NCBI GenBank assembly: GCA_030913385.1 | Contig: CP133159.1 | Coordinates: 1 to 64,000, forward strand | Origin: Cytophagaceae bacterium ABcell3 | Lineage (GTDB): Bacteria; Bacteroidota; Bacteroidia; Cytophagales; Cytophagaceae | DNA length: 64,000 bases | Direction: 5' to 3' | Part shown: one piece after another, positions 25,180 through 32,748 of the stretch | Layout: each line of letters starts with the position of its first letter | How positions within the stretch are numbered: the first letter of the stretch is position 1 | Notes under the pieces: generated by a model | Told to the model about the DNA's origin: nothing | The model's database searches: none | What the model saw: the letters and a program-made list of their open reading frames with translations, nothing else | Program-made: the position numbers and the translations under genes

Positions 25180-25924
25180 GATTGTTAACAGTAAAGTACT
25201 TAACAAAAAATCATTTGCTGTACTTTTAGACCCTGACAAGTTGACAACTTCTGAATGCATTAAATTGGTCAACAAAAGTCAAGAAGCTGTTATCGATTAC
25301 TTTTTCATTGGCGGGAGCCTTATCACCCGAAAGAACTTTAATGACATTATCAAAGTAGTAAAAGACCACTCTGACATACCAGTGGTTATCTTTCCTGGCA
25401 GTAATTTACAAATAGACGAAAATGCCGACGCCATACTTCTATTATCGCTCATATCAGGACGAAACCCCGAATTCCTTATCGGCCAACATGTGATAGCCGC
25501 CCCACTTCTTAAAGAAAGTGGCATAGAAGTAGTGCCGACCGGCTATATGCTTGTTGACTGCGGAAAACCTACTACCGTAAGCTACATAAGCAATACCACC
25601 CCTATTCCTCATGACAAGCCCTCTGTAGCATCATGTACCGCATTAGCAGGAGAAATGCTTGGGATGAGACTCACGTATCTGGATGGAGGAAGTGGGGCAA
25701 AGGAGCCTATATCTCCAGAAATGATTGCGATGACACGAAAAACAGTCAATACACCGATCATTGTGGGGGGCGGCATCGATACAAAAGAAAAAGCCGCAGC
25801 TGCATTAAAAGCAGGTGCGGACATAATAGTTGTTGGAAATGCAATTGAAAGTAATCCTGATTTTCTAAACGAGGTGTCTGAAACTGTAAAGTTCCAGAAC
25901 TTACCATCAGATATTCATCAATGA
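25163..25924 (+). CDS. Geranylgeranylglyceryl/heptaprenylglyceryl phosphate synthase family protein
   Basis: A TIM-barrel prenyltransferase (PcrB/GGGPS family) that joins a prenyl diphosphate to glycerol-1-phosphate. Motifs include VLLDPDKL near residue 20, FIGGSLITR, FPGSNLQI, ISGRNPEFLIGQHV, PTGYMLVD, YLDGGSGAKEPI and the phosphate-binding GGGIDT with AGADIIVVGNAIE. ATG 25163 gives 253 residues; ATG 25136 adds nine residues not typical of the family. Biochemically studied Bacteroidota members make geranylgeranylglyceryl phosphate; chain length here is not established. Its 3' end overlaps the convergent AraC gene by 18 bases. Confidence 0.92.
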   Translation: MKIYNKIVNSKVLNKKSFAVLLDPDKLTTSECIKLVNKSQEAVIDYFFIGGSLITRKNFNDIIKVVKDHSDIPVVIFPGSNLQIDENADAILLLSLISGRNPEFLIGQHVIAAPLLKESGIEVVPTGYMLVDCGKPTTVSYISNTTPIPHDKPSVASCTALAGEMLGMRLTYLDGGSGAKEPISPEMIAMTRKTVNTPIIVGGGIDTKEKAAAALKAGADIIVVGNAIESNPDFLNEVSETVKFQNLPSDIHQ

Positions 25925-26830
25925 TTCTCTTCTTCTCATTTTACCAGCAGGTATTCCAAACATCATTTTAAACCTACGGCAAAAGTAAGCTGTATCTTTA
26001 TAGCCGACATCACGACCTATCTCCCTAATGCTTTTCTTAGAAGTTCTCAACAAGTTAACGGCCATTTCCATTCGCTGATACTCGATATAGTCTTGCGGGT
26101 TAATGCCGGTAAGCATTTTAAAGTACTGCCCTACATAATCTTCTGAAACATTAGCTACGCCTGCTAACACTTTGTTTGAGAGGTCGCCACCCAAATTTTC
26201 TTTAATAAAGGCAAATATATCAATCAGACGAGGGTCTTTAAAATAAGTACTATTCGTGGCTAATTGCTCAACAAAAAGACGATTTTCCAGAATATAACGA
26301 ATGACCTCTATAACAATTTGCTCCGTATAAAGCTTGATCAAACGCTCTTTTCCAGGCATGTCGCAAAGGTCTTCTTTTACAATATCAATAATGGCCTCGG
26401 AGAGTACGCTGCGACCAGGAATCACAAATGGAGGAATGTCAAGAGAAGCAAAGAAGTTTACAGAGTCAAAAACTTTCGCTTCAAATGTAATATAGGAAAA
26501 AGCATTTTCTCCTACACCTATACATTCGGGTTCATTGTTAGAAACAAAATATTTGTCTCTATGATTAAGCATCTCCTCATTTGTCAATCTGGCAGGATTG
26601 ATTTTACCATAAGTAACAGCAGTCATTTTTCCACCAGGAATAAATAATATATCCCCTTCTGCTACTCTTTGCTTATCTTCCCCATGAGCTAAATCACCTT
26701 TATGGAGCAACATAATGGTGTTACCTACATCGTAGAAATTTTCTACTGTTACCGGCTGAAGAATATTTATATTCTTGGCCTTAATAAACCTTACTCCTAG
26801 TGATTCGATAATTTTGTTGTACTCTTCCAT
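25907..26830 (-). CDS. AraC family transcriptional regulator
   Basis: A 307-residue regulator. The N-terminal half (about residues 20-180) looks like a cupin-type sensing domain (LLHKGDLAHGEDKQRVAEGDILFIPGG). The C-terminal AraC DNA-binding domain (about 205-300) shows both helix-turn-helix units: LAGVANVSEDYVGQYFKML and SIREIGRDVGYKDTAYFCRRFK. The ligand is unknown. A consensus promoter lies at 26912-26942. It converges with the GGGPS gene, overlapping it tail-to-tail by 18 bases. Confidence 0.92.
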   Translation of the reverse strand: MEEYNKIIESLGVRFIKAKNINILQPVTVENFYDVGNTIMLLHKGDLAHGEDKQRVAEGDILFIPGGKMTAVTYGKINPARLTNEEMLNHRDKYFVSNNEPECIGVGENAFSYITFEAKVFDSVNFFASLDIPPFVIPGRSVLSEAIIDIVKEDLCDMPGKERLIKLYTEQIVIEVIRYILENRLFVEQLATNSTYFKDPRLIDIFAFIKENLGGDLSNKVLAGVANVSEDYVGQYFKMLTGINPQDYIEYQRMEMAVNLLRTSKKSIREIGRDVGYKDTAYFCRRFKMMFGIPAGKMRRRESLMNI

Positions 26831-26911
26831 AGTAAAATCTTGCCAGTTGATTCAACAAATAAGAAAAAAAATATAACAATATTTAAAAATTGAACTTAAT
26901 CATGATTTGTA

Positions 26912-26942
26912 CAAATCTAATACAAACAAACTAATAAATCAA
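26912..26942 (-). promoter_or_regulatory. Predicted promoter of the AraC-family gene
   Basis: On the minus strand TTG (26940-26942), 20 bp and TAGATTTG (26912-26919) match the Bacteroidota consensus. The start codon is about 80 bases downstream. The surrounding 185-bp gap is otherwise AT-rich with no further gene. Confidence 0.5.
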
Positions 26943-27015
26943 TTAAAACATAAATTTTTAACAAATCAATTATATTAAATTAATAACCTCCACATTGTCC
27001 ACTAAAGAACAAATA

Positions 27016-28158
27016 TTAATTTTTAAATAATTCCCGGGAAATTACAATTTTTTGTATCTCAGATGTCCCTTCATATATCTGCGTAATCTTAGCGTCACGC
27101 ATCAGTCTTTCGACATGATATTCCTTTACATAACCATATCCACCATGAATTTGTACTGCTTCTACCGTTACATCCATCGCTACTTTAGAAGCAAATACTT
27201 TGGCCATGGCCGATGCTTTTGAGTAATCCTCATTGTTGTCCTTTAACACAGCAGATTTCAGACAAAGAAGTCTGGCTGCGTCTATATTTGTAGCCATATC
27301 TGCCAATTTAAATTGTATGGCTTGGTGATTAATAATCTCTTGGCCAAAGGCCTTCCGCTCTTTTGCGTACTCCAAAGAAAGCTCATAAGCGCCCGAAGCA
27401 ATACCTAGCGCTTGCGAGGCAATCCCGATACGGCCTCCATTAAGGGTAGACATGGCAAAATAAAAACCCGACCCATCTTCTCCTATTCTATTCTCTTTTG
27501 GCACTTTCACATTGTTAAACATAAGTGAATGTGTGTCAGAAGCCCTTATCCCAAGCTTACTCTCCTTTTTGCCAACTTCAAACCCCTCCATCCCTTTTTC
27601 AACTATTAATACATTAATACCTTTATGCTTCTTTTCAGGATATGTTTGTGCCACTACCAAATACACAGAAGCAGAGTTGCCATTGGTAATCCAATTTTTG
27701 GTGCCATTCAACAAGTAGTGGTCACCTTTATCTTCAGCAGTAGTTTTTTGCGATGTAGCATCAGATCCAGCTTCGGGTTCGGATAAACAAAAAGCGCCCA
27801 AAATTTCTCCACTGGCTAAACGGGGAAGATACTTTTTCTTTTGCTCTTCGGTACCATATTTTTCGATACCCCAACATACTAAAGAATTATTTACGGACAT
27901 GCACACAGAAACAGAAGCATCGATTTTAGAAATTTCTTCCATGGCCAACACATAGGACACCGTGTCCATTCCACCGCCCCCGTACTCCGGGCTCACCATC
28001 ATTCCTAAAAAACCTAACTGCCCAAGCTTTTTAATTTGCTCTGTAGGAAACTGCTGTAGTTCATCCCGCTCTATTACACCAGGCAAAAGCTCTGTACGAG
28101 CAAAGTCCCGGGCTGCAGCTTGTACAGCTAATTGTTCTTCTGTAAATTGAAAATCCAT
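27016..28158 (-). CDS. Acyl-CoA dehydrogenase
   Basis: A flavoprotein oxidising acyl-CoA to enoyl-CoA, 380 residues as usual for short/medium-chain types. The N-terminal helical domain (1-115) leads to the FAD-binding beta domain with AFCLSEPEAGSDATS and WITNGNSA, then the C-terminal helices. The catalytic glutamate is in IYEGTSEIQ near residue 367, the position of short-chain and butyryl-CoA dehydrogenases. QIHGGYGYVKEYHVERLMRDA is also diagnostic. It is separated by the terminator at 28167-28228 from the upstream operon. Chain-length preference is not decidable. No electron-transfer flavoprotein gene is nearby. Confidence 0.93.
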   Translation of the reverse strand: MDFQFTEEQLAVQAAARDFARTELLPGVIERDELQQFPTEQIKKLGQLGFLGMMVSPEYGGGGMDTVSYVLAMEEISKIDASVSVCMSVNNSLVCWGIEKYGTEEQKKKYLPRLASGEILGAFCLSEPEAGSDATSQKTTAEDKGDHYLLNGTKNWITNGNSASVYLVVAQTYPEKKHKGINVLIVEKGMEGFEVGKKESKLGIRASDTHSLMFNNVKVPKENRIGEDGSGFYFAMSTLNGGRIGIASQALGIASGAYELSLEYAKERKAFGQEIINHQAIQFKLADMATNIDAARLLCLKSAVLKDNNEDYSKASAMAKVFASKVAMDVTVEAVQIHGGYGYVKEYHVERLMRDAKITQIYEGTSEIQKIVISRELFKN

Positions 28159-28166
28159 AAGCTATC

Positions 28167-28228
28167 AAAAAAAAAGGATTCCCCATAAGGTGTTTCTCGC
28201 TATTAAAGCTAAACACAAGGGAACCCTT
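28167..28228 (-). terminator. Long terminator after the pan/rfaE2/Zn-peptidase operon
   Basis: On the minus strand AAGGGTTCCC pairs with GGGAATCCTT and, inside it, GTGTTT pairs with AAACAC, followed by a run of nine T residues. It lies 18 bases past the Zn-peptidase stop and just before the acyl-CoA dehydrogenase gene. Confidence 0.85.
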
Positions 28229-28245
28229 AATGTTGGAAAAAAACC

Positions 28246-28932
28246 TTAATCTCTTCTACCAAGAAGAAGTGACACGTAGTATAACAATGTAGCCAAAGAA
28301 CCTAAAGCCGCCACTACATAAGTCATAGCTGCCCATCTTAGCGCATCTTTTGACATTTCATGCTCCTGACTGGTCACCACCCCTCTATTGTGAATCCATG
28401 CCAAAGCTCTTTTGCTAGCATCAAACTCTACAGGCAGTGTGATAAAACTAAATAATGTAGTGATTCCAAATAACACCACCCCTGCGGCAAGCACTGTTGG
28501 ATTTCCTGTATTGTAAAGCAACAATATACCACCTAAGATAACCCATTGCATATAGCGCGATGCCACGCTCACTACAGGCACAATGGCCGAACGGAATTTT
28601 AAAAACGCATAAGCCCTAGCGTGTTGGATGGCGTGGCCGCATTCGTGTGCCGCAACAGCCGCCGCAGCAGCATTCCTTCCATAATACACTTCTTGGCTCA
28701 AGTTGACTGTTTTATCCGTAGGATTATAATGGTCTGTCAGCTTTCCTTCTACGGACAATACCTGAACGTCAAAAATGCCATTGTCGTGAAGCATCTGTTC
28801 AGCAATCTCTTTACCGCTTAAATTAGACCTCAATGAAGTCTGGCTGTATTTAGCAAACTTTCTTTTTAGTATTCCACTAACCGCCAAACTGACGATCATG
28901 AATACACCAGCAATTACATAATAACCTAACAT
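28246..28932 (-). CDS. Zinc metallopeptidase, YugP-like membrane protein
   Basis: A 228-residue membrane protein of the neutral zinc metallopeptidase (Zn_peptidase_2/YugP) family. An N-terminal membrane segment is followed by the HECGH zinc motif (about residues 96-100, AAHECGHAIQHA) and three hydrophobic segments. FDASKRALAW near residue 190 supplies the downstream Asp-containing element usual in the family. Targets are unknown. It is the last gene of the panC-panD-flippase-rfaE2 run, 5 bp after rfaE2, with a strong terminator behind it. Confidence 0.9.
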   Translation of the reverse strand: MLGYYVIAGVFMIVSLAVSGILKRKFAKYSQTSLRSNLSGKEIAEQMLHDNGIFDVQVLSVEGKLTDHYNPTDKTVNLSQEVYYGRNAAAAAVAAHECGHAIQHARAYAFLKFRSAIVPVVSVASRYMQWVILGGILLLYNTGNPTVLAAGVVLFGITTLFSFITLPVEFDASKRALAWIHNRGVVTSQEHEMSKDALRWAAMTYVVAALGSLATLLYYVSLLLGRRD

Positions 28933-28937
28933 CGTTT

Positions 28938-29414
28938 TTAGAACTTTTTAATTTTGTTAATAATGTTGGTTGTTGAATATCCATTTATGAGAGGGACAGT
29001 GAGCACCTCTCCACCATTTTCTACAACAATTTCCCTGCCAATTATTTTATCTATGGTATAATCATCACCTTTTGCTAAAATGTCAGGCTTAATGGCTTTG
29101 ATAAGGTTATAGGGCGTTTCTTCACCAAATAAAATAACGGCATCTACACACGCCAAAGACGCCATCACTCTGGCACGACAAACTTCATCTTGTACAGGAC
29201 GCTGAGGCCCCTTGACAGTACTGATTGAACGGTCGGTGTTTAAGCCAAGAATTAGCTTATGCCCAAGATTTCTTGTCTTTTCCAGATAATCAACATGACC
29301 AAGGTGAAGGATATCAAAGCAACCATTGGTAAAAACTATTTTACCCTCCTTTCTCCATACATCAAGAAAGGGTTGAATAGTTTCAATGGTCTTAATTTTA
29401 TCGGCGGTCTTCAA
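28938..29414 (-). CDS. rfaE2: D-glycero-beta-D-manno-heptose 1-phosphate adenylyltransferase
   Basis: A nucleotidyltransferase that adds AMP to heptose 1-phosphate in the ADP-heptose pathway for LPS core. The 158 residues correspond to the C-terminal (RfaE2) half of E. coli HldE. FTNGCFDILHLGHVDYL near residues 28-44 contains the HxGH site, and the ISTVKGPQRPVQDEVCRA loop is typical. The start appears to be TTG, overlapping the flippase gene stop (TTGA), and there is no upstream or internal ATG before the conserved core. A separate heptose kinase gene (rfaE1) is not in the window. Confidence 0.93.
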   Translation of the reverse strand: MKTADKIKTIETIQPFLDVWRKEGKIVFTNGCFDILHLGHVDYLEKTRNLGHKLILGLNTDRSISTVKGPQRPVQDEVCRARVMASLACVDAVILFGEETPYNLIKAIKPDILAKGDDYTIDKIIGREIVVENGGEVLTVPLINGYSTTNIINKIKKF

Positions 29415-30424
29415 GCTACAACGGTTTTAGCGGTAATGTTAGGTTTATTATTTTTCCGGCCTTTAAAAAGTGTAATGACAAAACAGATTCCACCTACTAT
29501 AAGAATCAATAACAACTGAGAAGTGTGGACGACAAAAGCGTAAGCAAGGCCATCTTCCTTGGCAATTCCATAAAAAAGCAGTAACGCGGCACTGACCATT
29601 TCATGAAAAACACCTATGCCTCCTTGAACAGGAGCTGACATGCCAATCCCCCCTATTACCAGTATCATCATTCCAGCCACTATTCCAAGGTGTGCAGTTT
29701 CTTCCATTGAGAAAAAAACCAAATACGACATAAGATAATAAAGTGTCCAAATGATAACTGTATGAAGGATAAAACCACCTCTCTTTTTAATTTTGGAGAT
29801 GCTCACTACGCCTTCCCATACACCTTTCAGAAAAACAAAAAGCTTGTTTAAGTAAGGATTCTTTAAAAGAACGGTACGCAGGTTATAAATAATTATGAGT
29901 GCAATCAAGCCAAAAAGCGCAAGGCCAGAAAGGATATAGTAAGCCGATTCGCCAGGCGCCACATGTTCCACAAAAAACGCCCCAAACTTATCGATCTCCA
30001 TCAAAAAAGCAAGGCTCAGCAAAACAATCAAGCACAGCAAATCAAAAGCACGCTCGGCGACCACGGTGCCAAAAGATGCATTGAAAGGTATTTTATCGGT
30101 TTTGGTAAGCACCACGCACCTTGAGACCTCACCCATCCTAGGCAGCACAAGATTCGCAAAATAACCCGTCATAACAGCGAGAAAGGTGTTGCCCGTAGAA
30201 GGTTTATAATTAATCGGTTCAAGCAGCAACCGCCACCTGTATGCCCTGCTGACGTGACTCAGCAATGAAGCACACAAAGCCAATGCCACCCACTTGAAAT
30301 CAGCAGCCAAGATTTTCCCCATCATACTGCTGATGTCTACCTGCCCGAGCACATACCAAAAAATACCTATAGCCAGTACAAAAGACAGGCTATATTTTAT
30401 AATATTATTTACACTAGAAGCCAT
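29411..30424 (-). CDS. LPG synthase TM/UPF0104 flippase-like family protein
   Basis: A 337-residue integral membrane protein with about eight hydrophobic segments, of the lysylphosphatidylglycerol-synthase membrane-domain (UPF0104, AglD-like) family. SHVSRAYRWRLLL near residue 59, GYFANLVLPRMGEVSRCVVL near 87 and GIGMSAPVQGGIGVFHE near 258 are family-type segments. The soluble catalytic domain of MprF is absent, so it is not an aminoacyl transferase. A lipid-flipping or glycolipid role is inferred. The stop overlaps the rfaE2 start by 4 bases. Confidence 0.85.
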   Translation of the reverse strand: MASSVNNIIKYSLSFVLAIGIFWYVLGQVDISSMMGKILAADFKWVALALCASLLSHVSRAYRWRLLLEPINYKPSTGNTFLAVMTGYFANLVLPRMGEVSRCVVLTKTDKIPFNASFGTVVAERAFDLLCLIVLLSLAFLMEIDKFGAFFVEHVAPGESAYYILSGLALFGLIALIIIYNLRTVLLKNPYLNKLFVFLKGVWEGVVSISKIKKRGGFILHTVIIWTLYYLMSYLVFFSMEETAHLGIVAGMMILVIGGIGMSAPVQGGIGVFHEMVSAALLLFYGIAKEDGLAYAFVVHTSQLLLILIVGGICFVITLFKGRKNNKPNITAKTVVA

Positions 30425-30437
30425 GACTTACAAACTT

Positions 30438-30788
30438 CTAATGTGTGAGCTTATTGTTCTGATCGGGAAATAACAGATAAGGCTTCCATTTCTTGGCATC
30501 ATCAATATTCATCAATGCATAAGAAATAACGATAACGATATCCCCCACCTGCACCTTTCTGGCAGCTGGGCCGTTTAGACAAACTACCCCAGAACTTCGA
30601 GGCCCTGTAATTACATAAGTTTCAAACCGTTCGCCATTGTTGATATTGACAATCTGAACTTTTTCATTTTCAATAATACCAGCGGCGTCCATCAGATCCT
30701 CGTCGATAGTGATACTACCTACATAATGAAGTTCTGCCTGAGTTACTTTTACTCTGTGGATTTTGGATTTAAGTACCTGAATTTGCAT
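30438..30788 (-). CDS. panD: Aspartate 1-decarboxylase
   Basis: A pyruvoyl enzyme that makes beta-alanine from aspartate for pantothenate. The 116-residue precursor has the self-cleavage site Gly24-Ser25 in YVGSIT and the [12 protein letters not shown]-terminal segment; Lys9 and other family residues are present. [22 protein letters not shown] near residue 80 is conserved. It lies 35 bp downstream of panC, which uses its product. Confidence 0.96.
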   Translation of the reverse strand: MQIQVLKSKIHRVKVTQAELHYVGSITIDEDLMDAAGIIENEKVQIVNINNGERFETYVITGPRSSGVVCLNGPAARKVQVGDIVIVISYALMNIDDAKKWKPYLLFPDQNNKLTH

Positions 30789-30823
30789 GAATTGCTTACA
30801 AAGAGGTTTTTTGAATTACAAAA

Positions 30824-31669
30824 TTAAGAAATAATGATAACATTATCTATAAGTCTAATACCGTCGAGCCATGCAGCAACACATAACGCTATTCGATTAT
30901 GTTCTTTAACACACTTTACCGGCCGAAGAGTTTCCGCATCTGCTATTTCAAAATACTCAAGTGTAAACTCAGGTTTTTGATCAAACAAGTTCCGAACAGT
31001 ATTGCAAACGCTATCCACCTCCGTTTCTTTCAGCAATTTTTCTGCCAGACACAGCGTCTCATAAATAAAAGGTGCTTGAGACCGGCCCTTCTGGCTCAAC
31101 CTCCGATTTCTGGAGGACATAGCCAGTCCATCCTCTTCCCTGGCTACAGGACACACCACAAGTTCAATAGGAAAGGCGAGTTCGTTGATAAGTTGCCTGA
31201 TAATGGTAACCTGTTGCAAATCTTTTTGTCCAAAATAAGCTTTATCAGGTTGGCAAATATTAAACAGCTTGCTAACCACAAGCGCTACACCACTAAAATG
31301 TCCATCCCGAAACTTTCCTTCCATGATTTTATCCAAATAACCGAAGTTAAAAGTCATTAAAGGCTTTACAGGATAAATTTCCTCAACAGAAGGTAGAAAA
31401 ACAGCATGGCAACCTATAGTACGAAGCATCTCCAAGTCTTCCTCTTCAGTGCGTGGGTACTTCAAGAGGTCTTCTTTATTATTAAATTGAGCAGGGTTAA
31501 CAAAAATACTACCTATGGTAACAGCGTTTTCGTTAAGAGAATGTAAAAAAAGAGATTCATGACCTTGGTGGAGCGCCCCCATAGTAGGCACAAAACCAAT
31601 CGTTGCGGACTTTTTCTTTTGACCGGCAACATACTCCCTCAGCCCCTTCATCTCCCGGAATATTAACAT
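30824..31669 (-). CDS. panC: Pantoate-beta-alanine ligase (pantothenate synthetase)
   Basis: It condenses pantoate and beta-alanine with ATP to pantothenate. The 281 residues include the HxGH-type motif in FVPTMGALHQGH (about residues 26-37), the FGQKDLQQ motif and the ATP-binding AMSSRNRRLS near 183. It heads the minus-strand panC-panD-flippase-rfaE2-peptidase run and diverges from a glycogen-synthase-like gene, an arrangement common in Bacteroidota. panB is not in the window. Confidence 0.96.
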   Translation of the reverse strand: MLIFREMKGLREYVAGQKKKSATIGFVPTMGALHQGHESLFLHSLNENAVTIGSIFVNPAQFNNKEDLLKYPRTEEEDLEMLRTIGCHAVFLPSVEEIYPVKPLMTFNFGYLDKIMEGKFRDGHFSGVALVVSKLFNICQPDKAYFGQKDLQQVTIIRQLINELAFPIELVVCPVAREEDGLAMSSRNRRLSQKGRSQAPFIYETLCLAEKLLKETEVDSVCNTVRNLFDQKPEFTLEYFEIADAETLRPVKCVKEHNRIALCVAAWLDGIRLIDNVIIIS

Positions 31670-31718
31670 AAAGAAAGGTTTTTAAAGGGCTAATTAAGTT
31701 TATAAAAACATAAAAACC

Positions 31719-31749
31719 TTGAAAAATGAGATTTTTTTTTATATTTTTG
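31719..31749 (+). promoter_or_regulatory. Predicted promoter of the glycogen-synthase-like gene
   Basis: TTG (31719-31721), 20 bp and TATTTTTG (31742-31749) match the Bacteroidota consensus closely. The ATG lies 43 bases downstream at 31793. Confidence 0.65.
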
Positions 31750-31792
31750 CATAACCTTAAAAATTTGTAAGGATTATCAAACCTCCGCATAT

Positions 31793-32593
31793 ATGTCAAA
31801 ATTACGAATTCTTTATGTAGCAAGCGAAATCTATCCATTCCTAAAAACCTCATCTGTAGCAAGTCTGGTTGGCAAACTTCCTCAGGCAATGCAGGAAAAA
31901 GGTATGGAAATCCGTATCCTTGTCCCGAGGTTCGGTTTGATCAATGAAAGAAAAAACAGGTTACATGAAGTTGTAAGACTGTCAGGAATTAACATTACTG
32001 TCGGAGAAGAAGAAAAACCGCTTATCATTAAAGTTGCATCCATACCTAATGCAAAACTACAGGTTTACTTCATTGACAATGAAGACTACTTTCAGAGAAA
32101 ACATGTTTTTGTTGACAAAGACAACAAGTTCTACCCTGACAATGACGAGAGAGCCATATTTTTCTGCAAGGGTGTATTAGAAACGGTAAAAAAATTAGGA
32201 TGGGCACCTGATATTGTTCACTGTAACGACTGGATGACCAGCTTAATACCTTTATATTTAAAGACTAGATATAAAAACGATCCAGTATTCAAGAATGCCA
32301 AATCTGTTTACTCTGTTTTCAATACAGCATTTAACCACAAGTTTTCCAACGACATTTTTGAAAAAATCAAAATGATGGACATAGAAGATTCTATGCTCTC
32401 TCACCTTGAAAGTGCCGATTTTGAAGGATTTGTGAAAATTGGCGTTGAGTATGCTGACGCAGTTATTAGATCTGAAGACAGCTACAGTGAAAACCTAACC
32501 AAGTTTTTCGAAAATACCGACAAGAAAATCTGCTGCGTCGATAAGGACAATGCAGAAGGCTACTACGAAGTCTACAACGAACTTTTCGATTAA
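31793..32593 (+). CDS. Half-length glycogen/starch synthase-like protein (GT5 N-terminal domain)
   Basis: A 266-residue protein resembling only the N-terminal Rossmann domain of GlgA, which is normally about 480 residues. The start KLRILYVASEIYPFLKTSS corresponds to the KTGG ADP-glucose loop, but the two glycines are serines (K18-T-S-S). IVHCNDWMTSLIPLYLKT matches the domain's DWHT-like segment. The whole C-terminal domain that carries most catalytic residues is missing, and a clean stop and terminator follow. Catalytic activity is therefore doubtful; a sensing or binding role is possible. Such short forms occur next to panC in many Bacteroidota, so this is a lineage trait and not recent decay. 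Confidence 0.82.
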   Translation: MSKLRILYVASEIYPFLKTSSVASLVGKLPQAMQEKGMEIRILVPRFGLINERKNRLHEVVRLSGINITVGEEEKPLIIKVASIPNAKLQVYFIDNEDYFQRKHVFVDKDNKFYPDNDERAIFFCKGVLETVKKLGWAPDIVHCNDWMTSLIPLYLKTRYKNDPVFKNAKSVYSVFNTAFNHKFSNDIFEKIKMMDIEDSMLSHLESADFEGFVKIGVEYADAVIRSEDSYSENLTKFFENTDKKICCVDKDNAEGYYEVYNELFD

Positions 32594-32595
32594 AT

Positions 32596-32630
32596 AAAAA
32601 GGGGGATTTTATCCCCCTTTTTATTTTTTT
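32596..32630 (+). terminator. Terminator after the glycogen-synthase-like gene
   Basis: AAAAAGGGGGAT and ATCCCCCTTTTT form a 12-bp perfect stem with a 3-base loop, followed by a T-rich run (TTATTTTTTT region). It starts 3 bases after the stop codon. Confidence 0.92.
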
Positions 32631-32748
32631 ATTCCCCTTCTTTATCCAAAATCCCTTATATTTCGTTTATTAATAAGCCTTCAATTAAAGTATTATTACT
32701 ACTTTCAACTTTTGAAGCGTATGGTAACTGACTAAACATAAAACAACT

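Noticed and set aside
32631-32748. glmS ribozyme upstream of glmS
   Set aside because: The gap is short and AT-rich and lacks the ribozyme's conserved core; the gene is preceded only by a terminator.
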